A DNA stretch of 64,000 nucleotides, taken from CAYQXJ01 sp964421565 (GTDB lineage: Bacteria > Planctomycetota > Brocadiia > SM23-32). Where the stretch lies: positions 67,825-131,824 of the forward strand of contig CAYQXJ010000011.1 in NCBI GenBank assembly GCA_964421565.1, in the 5' to 3' direction. This document shows positions 19,001-26,385 of the stretch, in pieces (within the stretch, counting starts at the first letter, position 1; each line of letters starts with the position of its first letter). A program made the position numbers and the translations under genes. The notes below the pieces were generated by a model, which did not search any database, had not been told where the DNA came from, and was given only the letters and a program-made list of their open reading frames with translations.

Positions 19001-19234
19001 TGCGTGGAGCTGCTTCTCGAACACGGGGCCGATATCGAGGCCCGGGACGAGAACAACTGGAGTCCGCTCTTCATGGCCTGCATGGATGGCAGCATCGACA
19101 CGGCGCGCCATCTCGTCGAACATGGCGCGCAGGTGAATCTAACCACCGTCCATGGCGAGACGCCCCTGAGCAGGGCAAAGCAGGAGGGCCATCGTGCTCT
19201 CGTCGCGTTCCTGCGCGAGCACGGGGCCGACTGA
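16091..19234 (+). CDS. Exported TPR-like / CBM9-like / ankyrin-repeat protein
   Basis: The 1047-residue protein starts with a signal peptide (MRGKRLWILAVLVLLAAVAAGGAIRA). A tetratricopeptide-like region follows (about 35-110, with AHYRLGVCYAKKGDNQKAAAVLREVV). A large unassigned domain (about 130-650) comes next, reminiscent of DUF3352-type periplasmic proteins. A CBM9-like sugar-binding or dockerin-associated beta-sandwich occupies about 665-855 (IMVDGDLGEWGN, LYGAVRARDERI, ALEFLIPVNIL). At least five ankyrin repeats (about 860-1047, DEDGRTPLFKAAEAGHADVVALL and similar) end the protein. I chose the ATG at 16091, which has GGGAGG seven bases upstream and directly starts the signal peptide. It heads the sensor-kinase gene block; an envelope or polysaccharide-sensing role is inferred. 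Confidence 0.75.
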   Translation: MRGKRLWILAVLVLLAAVAAGGAIRADSASVLLEQAIYTEETVGDLDRAIKLYQSIVADAQTQREYVAQAHYRLGVCYAKKGDNQKAAAVLREVVATYSGQQNVVAAARAELDRLADTGEVFAAGDLPDPASLMPPETLFYMELGNPGVQLGKVLGMLEGTGYANPLALMAGGMPRGGNNPSAALAALLNPSMMKEFRKIRGFAIGVHDVVIEEQQAQVLGVFYPGESDALRGVLTAALFMAARPGESIEGMQTLRFDGDPILGCAMDEKALLFAVPAEKLAWMVRQYKAASPEPSLLSSHEGFVDLTASARQQNAMTAWWDPARTAQAVRAISAHSPDFQAAFQVVDAFFDFSSMRQVTLRQYIEEGTIGHDLTLSYRPDHSAFGFNIYRTPHLSASAFRAVPQEAVAVAALSLGDQVAEKLSSVEGVGRALQQAPGSQDLLGMVDAVTMFLLPPERADTVPGNMTMPGVGLAIMSARPEEAERLIAQWLTAAHQAHGGSPQVPAGGPYTVGVVGTEPMNVYTGCVGDGVVLSLSPSTIELCRQAAASGRSMATGGVLHDRLAQLPQSTSKWLAVNVRSVLSIARHQLAMQNVAAAPQLEAMANLADAFGKTVIEVRSDEEPLKVTLHGAVEELAPLSELIPAIARAAQTFQQLEPVSREPEPASLAYALEPIMVDGDLGEWGNIDPMPRPFQGAEASSVRLAWRQEGLYGAVRARDERIAVNSAEPWKGDSFELFLDKAYSRSNFQGKDAAQYVFAPEGEPGAALNMIAWGGSTDEAAQLKCAWRRTGNGYALEFLIPVNILRPAKMEVGTRMGLNFALNDDGEPVEQFYADKQANESYYRPVTWGAVVLTRFDRLARELHQGAAAGDAARVRAQLSRGVDPVAQDEDGRTPLFKAAEAGHADVVALLARQPEALEAERKQGQALRVAAHNGHADALAVLLEAGVDPELQDDHGRRALHWAAKFNHLDCVELLLEHGADIEARDENNWSPLFMACMDGSIDTARHLVEHGAQVNLTTVHGETPLSRAKQEGHRALVAFLREHGAD

Positions 19235-19321
19235 GCGGGCGCAAGCCGAGATCAGGACGCTCCTTGCGGGGCGGGGGCTTGCTTCCCTTGCAGGACATGT
19301 CGCTTTGGAATGGGGAGCCGC

Positions 19322-19327
19322 TATAAT
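19322..19327 (+). promoter_or_regulatory. TATAAT -10 box before the lipoprotein gene
   Basis: A perfect TATAAT lies 38 bases before the ATG at 19365. No good -35 hexamer is found at 16-19 bases, so any promoter here would be activator-dependent or weak. Confidence 0.4.
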
Positions 19328-19364
19328 GGGTGCTGCAGGCTACATTTGCCACTGGAGGACTGTT

Positions 19365-19748
19365 ATGACTGCGCTACGACGTGCAGGAATGGTCGCTGTT
19401 GTAGGAATCGCTTTCATCATGCTCACAGGGTGCGCGATCGTGGCTTTCAATGAGGTTGCTGGAGACGTTGGAGACCTGGGGAAACCGGAGGTCAGCGTCA
19501 ACGGCGAGTCCCGCGGCAGCACACCGATCACCGTGGCGATGAAGCAGGGAGAGACATATCGCATCCAGCTCCGCCGGGGGCAGGGCGAACCGCGTAGCTT
19601 CGTGTTGACCAACCGGGTGGCAGACGGCAAAGTCATCGTCGACACGCTCGACGGCCGGACGCCCGTCCTCGTCGAAGAGGGAACCGGTGCCTGGTATCCC
19701 CTCAATCAGGAGAGCCTGGAAGCCCTGCTGAAGCGTCAACAACCTTGA
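19365..19748 (+). CDS. Small lipoprotein of unknown function
   Basis: The 127-residue protein has a classic lipoprotein signal (MTALRRAGMVAVVGIAFIMLTGC, Cys23). The mature part is about 105 residues, with a PEVSVNGESRGSTPITV segment that resembles a PEGA-like surface module and YRIQLRRGQGEPRSF. The start at 19365 is set by GGAGG six bases upstream and by the signal peptide; the upstream frame is open but lacks these. It lies within the sensor-kinase block and is followed 17 bases later by another lipoprotein gene. Confidence 0.7.
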   Translation: MTALRRAGMVAVVGIAFIMLTGCAIVAFNEVAGDVGDLGKPEVSVNGESRGSTPITVAMKQGETYRIQLRRGQGEPRSFVLTNRVADGKVIVDTLDGRTPVLVEEGTGAWYPLNQESLEALLKRQQP

Positions 19749-19765
19749 ATCCGAAGGAGGCGAAG

Positions 19766-20140
19766 ATGGAAGGCGCGCTGCACAGGGCCGCGACGGGTTT
19801 GCTTGCCGGGGTAGTGCTCCTTTGTGCGGGCTGCCTGGTCCAGCGCGACCGGACTGTTCGCGTGCACGGCCAGGAGCTCTCCGAGGTCGCGCTTGCCCAG
19901 ATCCGCCAGGGAGTGACCACGCGGGCTGAGTTGATCGACACGCTCGGCCCGCCCACCCGCGTCTATACAACCGGGCGCGGCACAGAGGTGCTGGTCTACG
20001 AATATCGCAGGGACGTGCATTCCAGCACGCAGGTGTTTCTGCTGTTGTCGTCTAACAGTAGCAAGACGCACATTACCACGCATAAGTTCGAGGTGGAGGA
20101 CGGGGTGGTGCTTCGCCAGTGGACGGAGTCCACGGGCTGA
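19766..20140 (+). CDS. BamE/SmpA-like lipoprotein
   Basis: The 124-residue product has a lipobox (LLCAGC, Cys near residue 22). It also has an SmpA/OmlA/BamE-like core: IRQGVTTRAELIDTLGPPT followed by a strand VLVYEYRRD. BamE-type domains bind beta-barrel assembly factors or act as small envelope sensors. The ATG at 19766 has AAGGAGG five bases upstream; an in-frame TTG at 19745 is too close to the previous stop and lacks a site. It directly precedes the histidine kinase gene, which suggests an envelope-signal accessory role. Confidence 0.7.
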   Translation: MEGALHRAATGLLAGVVLLCAGCLVQRDRTVRVHGQELSEVALAQIRQGVTTRAELIDTLGPPTRVYTTGRGTEVLVYEYRRDVHSSTQVFLLLSSNSSKTHITTHKFEVEDGVVLRQWTESTG

Positions 20141-20187
20141 AGGGCCCGAGGCACGGCGTGAGGCCCAGAGGCAAGCGGAGGCAAGCC

Positions 20188-22122
20188 GTGGAAGGTGGCC
20201 CGAGCGACAGAGCCTGGCCCCTGCTGCTTTTGCTGGTGGCGGCAGTGCTCGTTCCGACGGCGGGGCTGCTCTGGTTCATGGGCGCGGCCATGCGCAACGA
20301 GCGGCTGGCCGTGAAACAGAAGCTGGAACAGGCCTATCGGCCCGCTCTCACCGAAGCAGCGCACGCAGTGCGAAGCTATTGGGCGGAGCGTCGGTCCGTG
20401 TTGGAACGAGCAGTCGATCAGCCGCCTGCACGGGCGTTTGCGACCGTTGTGCGCAGCGGTGCGGCCAGAGCGGCGGTTGTGCTCGGAGAGTCAGGGCAGG
20501 TGCTGTATCCTGCGGCCGAGCCCGACCTTGCTGCGGCGACGCTGCATCCGGCGCTTGCTGAGGCCGCGCGGCTCGAGTTTGCTCTTGACCAGCCCCGGAT
20601 AGCCGCCATCGCTTACCGGCAGGTAGCCGAGCGTGCGGGGAGCCCGGACATTCGGGCACAGGCTCTCATGGGCCAGGCGCGATGCCTGTTGAAGGTGGCT
20701 GACACGGCCGAAGCCATCCGGCTGCTCGTGGTCGAGCTACAACAGCCGGACCTTCGCCGCGCCACAGGCACCAACGGCCGGCTGATCGCCCCAGCGGCGC
20801 TGCTCCGCGCACTGCAGGTCATGGAGCCCGGCTATCCCTCGTATCGCCAGACGCTCGACGAGATGGTGCTCCAGCTCAGGGACTACGACAACTGGCCCAT
20901 GTCATCGGCAGAGCGGCGCTTCCTGATGCGTCGGGTCCTGGAGATAGCCCCCCAGGTGACTACGTTCGACACGCTTGAAGCCGAGGAACTGGCCAGTGAG
21001 TTCGTGGCCAGGCACCTCGCTGCACCGGAGGGCGCGGGTCTCGCCCCATCCGCAATGCCAGGCACCTGGCAGTTCACTATTGCCAACAGTCCGGTGGTGG
21101 CGCTGCTGGAGCGCGCCCAAACGCTCCGGGAACTGGAGGCCGCGGTGGCGCAAGCCCTGCCACATCAACTGCATATCGCCTTCGTGCGACCCGGCGTTGT
21201 GGTTGGGGAGGAGCCGTTTCTGCTGACGACGCTCGACGAGAGCATGCCCGGCTGGCGCCTTGCTGCCTACCTGCGCGGCGAGGACCCACTTGCAAGCCGG
21301 GCCGAGCACCAGGTGGCCACCTACCTGTGGACGGGCCTGCTGCTGGTGGGCCTGGTTGCGGGCACGGTTCTGCTGGTCGGCCGCGCGGCGTTCCACCAGA
21401 TGAAGCTGGCGCGGCTGAAGAACGACTTCATCGCGACCGTCACGCACGAGCTGAAGACCCCGCTCTGCTCCATGCGCGTGCTCGTCGACACGCTGCTCGA
21501 AGGGAACTACCGCGACCAGCGACAGGTGCGCGAGTACCTGGAACTAATGGCGCGCGAGAACGAGCGCCTCAGTCGGCTCATCGACAACTTCCTGAGCTTC
21601 TCTCGCATGGAGCGCAATAAACAGGCGTTCAGCTTCCGCCCGGTCGAGCCGCGAGAGTTGGTGGAAGCGGCCGCCGACATCGTGCGGGAGCGATTTGAGG
21701 CGGTGGGCTGCGCATTCACCGCAGAGGCGAACGGTGAACTCCCCGCCGTCGAGGCGGACCGCGACGCGCTCGTGACAGTGCTGCTGAACCTGCTGGACAA
21801 CGCCTACAAGTACTCTACCGACGACAAGCGGATCGCCCTGCGCGCGTTCGCCGACGATGGGGAGATCTGTTTCCAGGTGCAGGACAACGGCATCGGCATG
21901 CGCCGCCGCGCGGTCCGCAGGGCCTTCGACCGGTTCTATCAGGTGGACCAAAGCCTCTCCCGATCGGTCGGCGGCTGCGGGCTCGGGCTGAGCATCGTGA
22001 AGTTCATCGTCGAGGCTCACGGCGGCTCCGTGGACGTAGAGAGCCGGCCTGGCGAGGGCAGCACCTTCACCGTGCGCCTGCCGGCCGCGCAAGGGAATGG
22101 AGCCCGGAGGGGACGCGGATGA
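20188..22122 (+). CDS. Membrane sensor histidine kinase
   Basis: The 644-residue kinase has one transmembrane helix near residues 10-30, a large sensory region (about 30-370), a second helix (about 380-400), then a HisKA domain with THELKTP (phospho-acceptor His420) and an HATPase domain. The latter shows NLLDNAYKYS (N box), DNGIGM (G1) and GCGLGLSI (G2). Translation most likely starts at GTG 20188, because CGGAGG lies six bases upstream; the GTG at 20119 lies inside the preceding gene and has no site. The stop overlaps the regulator ATG by four bases. It probably senses an envelope signal and phosphorylates the regulator. Confidence 0.92.
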   Translation: MEGGPSDRAWPLLLLLVAAVLVPTAGLLWFMGAAMRNERLAVKQKLEQAYRPALTEAAHAVRSYWAERRSVLERAVDQPPARAFATVVRSGAARAAVVLGESGQVLYPAAEPDLAAATLHPALAEAARLEFALDQPRIAAIAYRQVAERAGSPDIRAQALMGQARCLLKVADTAEAIRLLVVELQQPDLRRATGTNGRLIAPAALLRALQVMEPGYPSYRQTLDEMVLQLRDYDNWPMSSAERRFLMRRVLEIAPQVTTFDTLEAEELASEFVARHLAAPEGAGLAPSAMPGTWQFTIANSPVVALLERAQTLRELEAAVAQALPHQLHIAFVRPGVVVGEEPFLLTTLDESMPGWRLAAYLRGEDPLASRAEHQVATYLWTGLLLVGLVAGTVLLVGRAAFHQMKLARLKNDFIATVTHELKTPLCSMRVLVDTLLEGNYRDQRQVREYLELMARENERLSRLIDNFLSFSRMERNKQAFSFRPVEPRELVEAAADIVRERFEAVGCAFTAEANGELPAVEADRDALVTVLLNLLDNAYKYSTDDKRIALRAFADDGEICFQVQDNGIGMRRRAVRRAFDRFYQVDQSLSRSVGGCGLGLSIVKFIVEAHGGSVDVESRPGEGSTFTVRLPAAQGNGARRGRG

Positions 22123-22853
22123 GCGGCGAGACCATACTGATCGTTGAAGACGACCCAACGTTGCTGCGCGCACTGAAGGATAACTTCGACTTTAAGGGCT
22201 ATCACGTGATCACGGCCGCCGACGGCGAGGCCGGCCTCAACAACGCGCTCGACTGCCGGCCTGAGCTGATCGTGCTCGACATCATGCTGCCGAAGGTGAA
22301 CGGTTACGAGGTGTGCCGACTGCTGAGGCAGGAGGGCCTGGACGTTCCGATCATCATGCTGACGGCCAAGGACGCGGAGTCCGACGTGGTGCTTGGGCTG
22401 GAGATCGGCGCCGACGACTACGTCACTAAGCCCTTCAGCATCCGAGAGCTGCTGGCCAGAGCGCACGCTTTTCTGCGCAGGCGCTCGGAGGAGGCGGACC
22501 ACACATACCGCTTCGGCCCTTACGAGCTGCGCACGGACGCCCACTTGCTGACGCGCGACGGCGAGGAAGTGCCCCTCACGCCGAAGGAGTACGGTTTGTT
22601 GGAGCTGCTGGTCAGGCGTGCCGGTAAGGCCCTCTCGCGGGAGGAGATACTCGACGAAGTATGGGGACGCACCGTGTTCGTCAGCCCGCGCAGCGTAGAC
22701 CGTTGCGTGACTACGCTGCGTGATAAGATAGAACCCATACCCGCTGAGCCCACGTATATACACACCATCCGCGGCGTCGGCTACCGGTTCCAGATGCCTC
22801 CGCAGACGGGGCCGGCGGCCCCTGCGGGTGAAGCCTTGCCCGTCGTTCCGTGA
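22119..22853 (+). CDS. OmpR/PhoB-family response regulator
   Basis: The 244-residue regulator has a receiver domain (residues 1-120) with acidic pocket DD at 11-12, phospho-acceptor Asp54 in VLDIML, the TAKD switch and VTKPFS lysine. A winged-helix output domain follows (about 135-230, with TPKEYGLLELLV and SVDRCVTTLRDKI, YIHTIRGVGYRF). It overlaps the kinase gene by ATGA and is followed by an intrinsic terminator, so the pair ends the block. Its likely targets include the GTAAC repeats at 15985-16022. Confidence 0.94.
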   Translation: MSGETILIVEDDPTLLRALKDNFDFKGYHVITAADGEAGLNNALDCRPELIVLDIMLPKVNGYEVCRLLRQEGLDVPIIMLTAKDAESDVVLGLEIGADDYVTKPFSIRELLARAHAFLRRRSEEADHTYRFGPYELRTDAHLLTRDGEEVPLTPKEYGLLELLVRRAGKALSREEILDEVWGRTVFVSPRSVDRCVTTLRDKIEPIPAEPTYIHTIRGVGYRFQMPPQTGPAAPAGEALPVVP

Positions 22854-22876
22854 CGGGCCTCCATCGCCCGGTTTTT
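22854..22876 (+). terminator. Intrinsic terminator after the response regulator
   Basis: CGGGC (22854-22858) pairs with GCCCG (22866-22870) around a 7-base loop, followed by GTTTTT. The same T tract begins the next promoter. Confidence 0.65.
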
Positions 22877-22903
22877 GACAAGAAGGTCGTGTATCGGTAT
22901 GCT
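22875..22903 (+). promoter_or_regulatory. Promoter for the 22945-27453 operon
   Basis: TTGACA at 22875-22880 and TATGCT at 22898-22903 are separated by 17 bases. The -35 hexamer shares bases with the T tract of the upstream terminator, giving a compact terminator-promoter junction. Confidence 0.6.
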
Positions 22904-22944
22904 ACGGCGGCCGGTGCTTCCTGGCTTGGGCAGGAGGATGGGCA

Positions 22945-23349
22945 GTGCAGCTAAGGCGGGGAACGTGCCAGATTCTCGGGGTGTTCAGCTTCTGGCCGGC
23001 CGTCTACACGATCGCCTTTACTGTGTACTGCGTGATGAGACCGCCGATCGGCACCGGCTTGAGCAACGAGTGGCAGTTGGTGGCCCTGGGCATGCAGCTC
23101 CTGCATGTGTTCACCATACTGCTGCTGTGTGGGCTGGCGGCTGTCTACTTCGTGTTCCTATACCGGACCGACTTGATCGACGTGCGGCGCAAGATCTACT
23201 GGGCAGCGGCGCTCGTGTTGCTCTGCCCCGCCGCGATGCCCGTCTTCCACCACCGTTTCTTTGCGCCGGCCGTGACGGCAGGTTTCGTGCGCCCGGTTTT
23301 CGAGGTCGACGCCGACGCGGAAGTGGTGGATGTCATAGATGTTGAGTAG
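22945..23349 (+). CDS. Small four-helix membrane protein of unknown function
   Basis: I do not recognise this 134-residue protein. It has three to four hydrophobic segments (about residues 10-30, 48-68, 82-102) and an acidic C-terminus (EVDADAEVVDVIDVE). The fold resembles small integral membrane proteins with a conserved YRTDLI loop. The start is GTG with AGGAGG seven bases upstream. It is the first gene of a tight operon with NUDIX, AIR-synthase-like, thioredoxin-like, methyltransferase and CorA genes. Confidence 0.65.
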   Translation: MQLRRGTCQILGVFSFWPAVYTIAFTVYCVMRPPIGTGLSNEWQLVALGMQLLHVFTILLLCGLAAVYFVFLYRTDLIDVRRKIYWAAALVLLCPAAMPVFHHRFFAPAVTAGFVRPVFEVDADAEVVDVIDVE

Positions 23350-23392
23350 CCCCTCCCCGGGCAACCATCTTTTCCGCACACTGGGGGTAGCC

Positions 23393-23863
23393 ATGTGCTC
23401 GCTGCGCAACTCAGCGAAGGCAGTCATCGTTCACAACCATCAGTTGCTGGTCACGGCGAACCGCGGCCCAGATGACGACGTTTTCTACCTGCTGCCGGGG
23501 GGTGGCCAGCGTTTCGGAGAGACGCTGGCAGACGCGCTGATGCGGGAGTGTGGCGAGGAGCTTGGCGTTGCGGTAGAGCCCCGCGAGCTGCTGTGGGTGC
23601 GCGAGTACATCGGGCGCAACCACGAGTTCGCCGTGCACGATGGTGATGCCCACCAGATCGAGTTTATGTTTCGGTGCACGATCGACGACCATAGGGCCCT
23701 CGGCGACGGGCATCTGCCGGACGTATACCAGATCGGGCATGAGTGGCTGCCCCTTTCGGAGTTGGCCGACCACCCCTTCTGGCCGCGTGCGCTTGCCGGA
23801 CCGCTGAGCTCCCTGACGGAGCAGCCACTTTGCGGCCCCGTCTACCTCGGTGACGTCAACTGA
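23393..23863 (+). CDS. NUDIX hydrolase
   Basis: The 156-residue protein contains a perfect Nudix box, G-x5-E-x7-R-E-x-x-E-E-x-G-V, at residues 37-59. Glu55 and Glu56 are expected to bind Mg2+. Such enzymes hydrolyse nucleoside diphosphates linked to another group. The substrate is not evident; the short sequence after the box (WVREYIGRNHEF) is that of general Nudix proteins. I chose the ATG at 23393 (GGGGGT five bases upstream) over an in-frame ATG at 23339, which would overlap the previous gene and adds a tail with no family match. Confidence 0.88.
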   Translation: MCSLRNSAKAVIVHNHQLLVTANRGPDDDVFYLLPGGGQRFGETLADALMRECGEELGVAVEPRELLWVREYIGRNHEFAVHDGDAHQIEFMFRCTIDDHRALGDGHLPDVYQIGHEWLPLSELADHPFWPRALAGPLSSLTEQPLCGPVYLGDVN

Positions 23864-23874
23864 CAGGGACCTCC

Positions 23875-24930
23875 ATGGCGAAGCGTGGCGAGCAACCGAA
23901 CCCCCAGAGTTACAAGCAAGCCGGTGTGGACGTAGAAGCCGCCGACGCCATGAAGCACTCCATGGCCGATGATTTGGAGACGGCGGATCCGCGCGTGATG
24001 AACCGGCTCGGCCCGTTTGCATCGCTCTTTGATGCCCGGTTTCCGCAGTACGAACACCCGGTGCTTGTGCTAAAGCATGAGGAGCCCGGCTCCAAGCAGA
24101 AGCTCGCGCTCAAGCACGGGCGGGTGGAGTCGATTTGCCGCGACCTCATCCATCATCTGATCAATGACATCGCCGTCATGGGGGCGCATCCGCTCGCGGT
24201 GCTCGACACGGTGATCTGTGGCAGGCTGGACCCGGCCACCGTCCGGACCATGGTGCGCGCCATGGGCACCGCATGCAGGCAGCAGGGCTGCACGCTGGTC
24301 GGCGGTGAGACCAGCGAACAACCCGGCGTGCTCAATGCCGGAACGTACGTGCTGACGGCTGGCGTTGTGGGCGTGGTTGAGCGGCGCCACATAGTCGACG
24401 GATCACGCATTCAAGATGGCGACCAAGTGCTTGCCGTCGCCTCCAACGGTCTGCACACGAACGGCTACTCGCTGGTTCGTGCCCTGCTGGAGCGTGAACC
24501 GAAGCTGGCAGACCGTCGCGTGGACGGCGAGCGCATGCTCGAAGTGCTGCTGCGCCCGCATCTTTGCTACTACCATGCGCTCAGGGGTATCTATCAGGAG
24601 CCTGGTCTGCACGGGATGGCCCACGTCACGGGCGGTGGCATCGCGGGCAATCTGAAGCGCATCATGCCTGACGGGCTGCAGGCCGACATTGCACTCGGTC
24701 GCCTGCGCGTCCTTCCGGTCTTCCGGGCGATACGTGAGGCGGGTGCACTGGATGACGGCGAGATGCTGCGGACTTTCAACATGGGTGTGGGGCTCTGTCT
24801 CGTGGTGGCGCCCTGCGCCGTCGCAGCTATTCGGGAGCACCTGTTAGATCGCGGCTCTCCCTGCTATGCTATAGGTTGTATAGCGGCGGGCGATCAGCCC
24901 GTGCGTGTGCGCGGGCGGGTGTGCTGGTAA
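23875..24930 (+). CDS. purM: Phosphoribosylformylglycinamidine cyclo-ligase (AIR synthase)
   Basis: The 351-residue protein follows the AIR synthase pattern: YKQAGVDVEAAD near the start, HHLINDIAVMGAHPLAVLD, GCTLVGGETSEQPGV, the nucleotide-binding glycine loop HVTGGGIAGNL, and MLRTFNMGVGLCLV. It converts FGAM to AIR in purine synthesis using ATP. Length is normal for PurM. The gene is not near other purine genes, and the usual N-terminal DYKDAGVD is slightly altered (SYKQAGVD). The ATG follows ACAGGGACCTCC. I am sure of the family, less sure that it is the primary copy in the genome. Confidence 0.86.
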   Translation: MAKRGEQPNPQSYKQAGVDVEAADAMKHSMADDLETADPRVMNRLGPFASLFDARFPQYEHPVLVLKHEEPGSKQKLALKHGRVESICRDLIHHLINDIAVMGAHPLAVLDTVICGRLDPATVRTMVRAMGTACRQQGCTLVGGETSEQPGVLNAGTYVLTAGVVGVVERRHIVDGSRIQDGDQVLAVASNGLHTNGYSLVRALLEREPKLADRRVDGERMLEVLLRPHLCYYHALRGIYQEPGLHGMAHVTGGGIAGNLKRIMPDGLQADIALGRLRVLPVFRAIREAGALDDGEMLRTFNMGVGLCLVVAPCAVAAIREHLLDRGSPCYAIGCIAAGDQPVRVRGRVCW

Positions 24931-24952
24931 TACTGGGGGAGGAAGACAGGCT

Positions 24953-25540
24953 ATGGCGGATACAGAAAGGGGCGGCCAAGGGCGGCCGCAACGTTGGATC
25001 ACGGCGCTTCTGCTAACTTTGGTAATCGCCGGTACGGGCTGGATGGTTCTACGCTCTGCGGTCGGTCCTGTCGACAGGCCGCAGCTTGAGAAGGGAAACT
25101 TCGGCCAGATGCCTTACGACTGGAGCGTCGCTACGCTTGACGGCGGCGAGATGCGCGTCTCGGCCCTCAAAGGGCGTCCGATCTTCCTGAACGTCTGGGC
25201 GCACTGGTGCCCGCCATGCGTGGCTGAACTGCCGAGCATAGTTCGCCTGCGCCAGGAACTGGCGGATACCGATGTTGCCTTCCTTCTCACGTTCATGGAC
25301 AGTGCAGCCGAAACGCGCGCCTTTATGGCAGAGCAGGGCCTGGACATACCTGTGCACCAACCCAAGCCAATGCCCGGCGCGCTGATGCCGGAGGCCATAC
25401 CCACGACGTATATCATCGCGCGCGACGGCACCATTGTGCTGGAGCACACGGGTGCGGCTGAGTGGGATGCGCCCACCGTCGTCGAGTTCCTGCGCGGGCT
25501 CGCCGCCGAACCGAAGCCGGCGGAGGGCGCAGGCGGATGA
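24953..25540 (+). CDS. TlpA-like membrane-anchored thioredoxin
   Basis: The 195-residue product has an N-terminal signal anchor (about residues 14-34) and a periplasmic thioredoxin fold. The redox motif WCPPC lies at Cys86-Cys89 and the cis-Pro region IPTTYII follows. TlpA/ResA-type proteins reduce disulfides in the periplasm, often for cytochrome maturation. ATG at 24953 follows GGGGGAGGAAGAC. The stop overlaps the methyltransferase start by four bases. The partner is unknown. Confidence 0.85.
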   Translation: MADTERGGQGRPQRWITALLLTLVIAGTGWMVLRSAVGPVDRPQLEKGNFGQMPYDWSVATLDGGEMRVSALKGRPIFLNVWAHWCPPCVAELPSIVRLRQELADTDVAFLLTFMDSAAETRAFMAEQGLDIPVHQPKPMPGALMPEAIPTTYIIARDGTIVLEHTGAAEWDAPTVVEFLRGLAAEPKPAEGAGG

Positions 25541-26382
25541 GCCGATACGATCCCGTATGGGTGCGCAGCCACTACGACGCCTACGGGGTGAAGGAGTGGG
25601 AGCGTTGGGACCTGAGCCCCGTGGAGCAGGTAAAGTTCCGCGTCCATGTGCACTATCTGGAGCGCTTCCTTCGGCCCGAAATGCGCGTTCTGGAGGCGGG
25701 AGCCGGCGCCGGCAGGTTCACGCGCGAACTCCATCGCCTCGGCTGCCGGACGACCGTGGCGGACATATCGCCGGTCCAGCTTGAGCTGAACCGCCGGAAC
25801 GCCGACGAGCACGGCTACGCGGACGGTGTTGAGCAGTGGGTCGAGTGCGATATCTGCGACCTGTCGGAGGAGTTTTCCGACGCCGAGTTCGACGCCGTCG
25901 TCTGCTACGGAGGTCCGCTCAGCTACCTCTTCGAGCGCGCCAGTGACGGCCTGCGCGAGCTGCTCAGCGTCACTCGCCCCGGCGGCCCGGTCCTGCTTAG
26001 TGTCATGAGCTTGTGGGTGACGGTTCACAGCGCCCTGTCCTCCGTGTTCGAAATCGCGCTGCCCGTCAACCGCTGCATCGTGCGTTCGGGAGACCTTACG
26101 CCGGAGAGCGACGGCGGCAGCTCCCACTACTGCCACATGTTCCGCGCGGACGAGCTGGCGGACCTGATCGCTTCGTGTGGGGCTGAGCAGCGCGCCATGT
26201 CGGCGAGCAACTGCCTCTCAACCAGTTGGGCGGAGGACCTGGAGACCGTTCGCGATGACTCGGAGCGCTGGGGCTACCTGCTCGAACTCGAACTCGAGGC
26301 CTGCCGCCAGCTCGGCTGTCTCGACATGGGCACGCACCTGATCGCCGTGGCCGCTTGCCCGGACCTTCAACCGGGAGGATGA
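25537..26382 (+). CDS. Class I SAM-dependent methyltransferase
   Basis: The 281-residue protein shows motif I (VLEAGAGAGRFTREL, about residues 50-64), an acidic residue after strand 2 (TVADISPVQLE) and motif IV (FDAVVCYGGPLSYLF). The fold is a Rossmann methyltransferase of the general type; the substrate is not visible. It overlaps the TlpA-like gene by ATGA and is three bases from corA, so it is part of the same operon. Confidence 0.82.
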   Translation: MSRYDPVWVRSHYDAYGVKEWERWDLSPVEQVKFRVHVHYLERFLRPEMRVLEAGAGAGRFTRELHRLGCRTTVADISPVQLELNRRNADEHGYADGVEQWVECDICDLSEEFSDAEFDAVVCYGGPLSYLFERASDGLRELLSVTRPGGPVLLSVMSLWVTVHSALSSVFEIALPVNRCIVRSGDLTPESDGGSSHYCHMFRADELADLIASCGAEQRAMSASNCLSTSWAEDLETVRDDSERWGYLLELELEACRQLGCLDMGTHLIAVAACPDLQPGG

Positions 26383-26385
26383 CTC

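Noticed and set aside
17330..19123. A 597-codon open frame on the minus strand inside the repeat-protein gene
   Set aside because: It is antisense to a clear gene with a signal peptide and ankyrin repeats, has a composition typical of GC-rich shadow frames and shows no domain.
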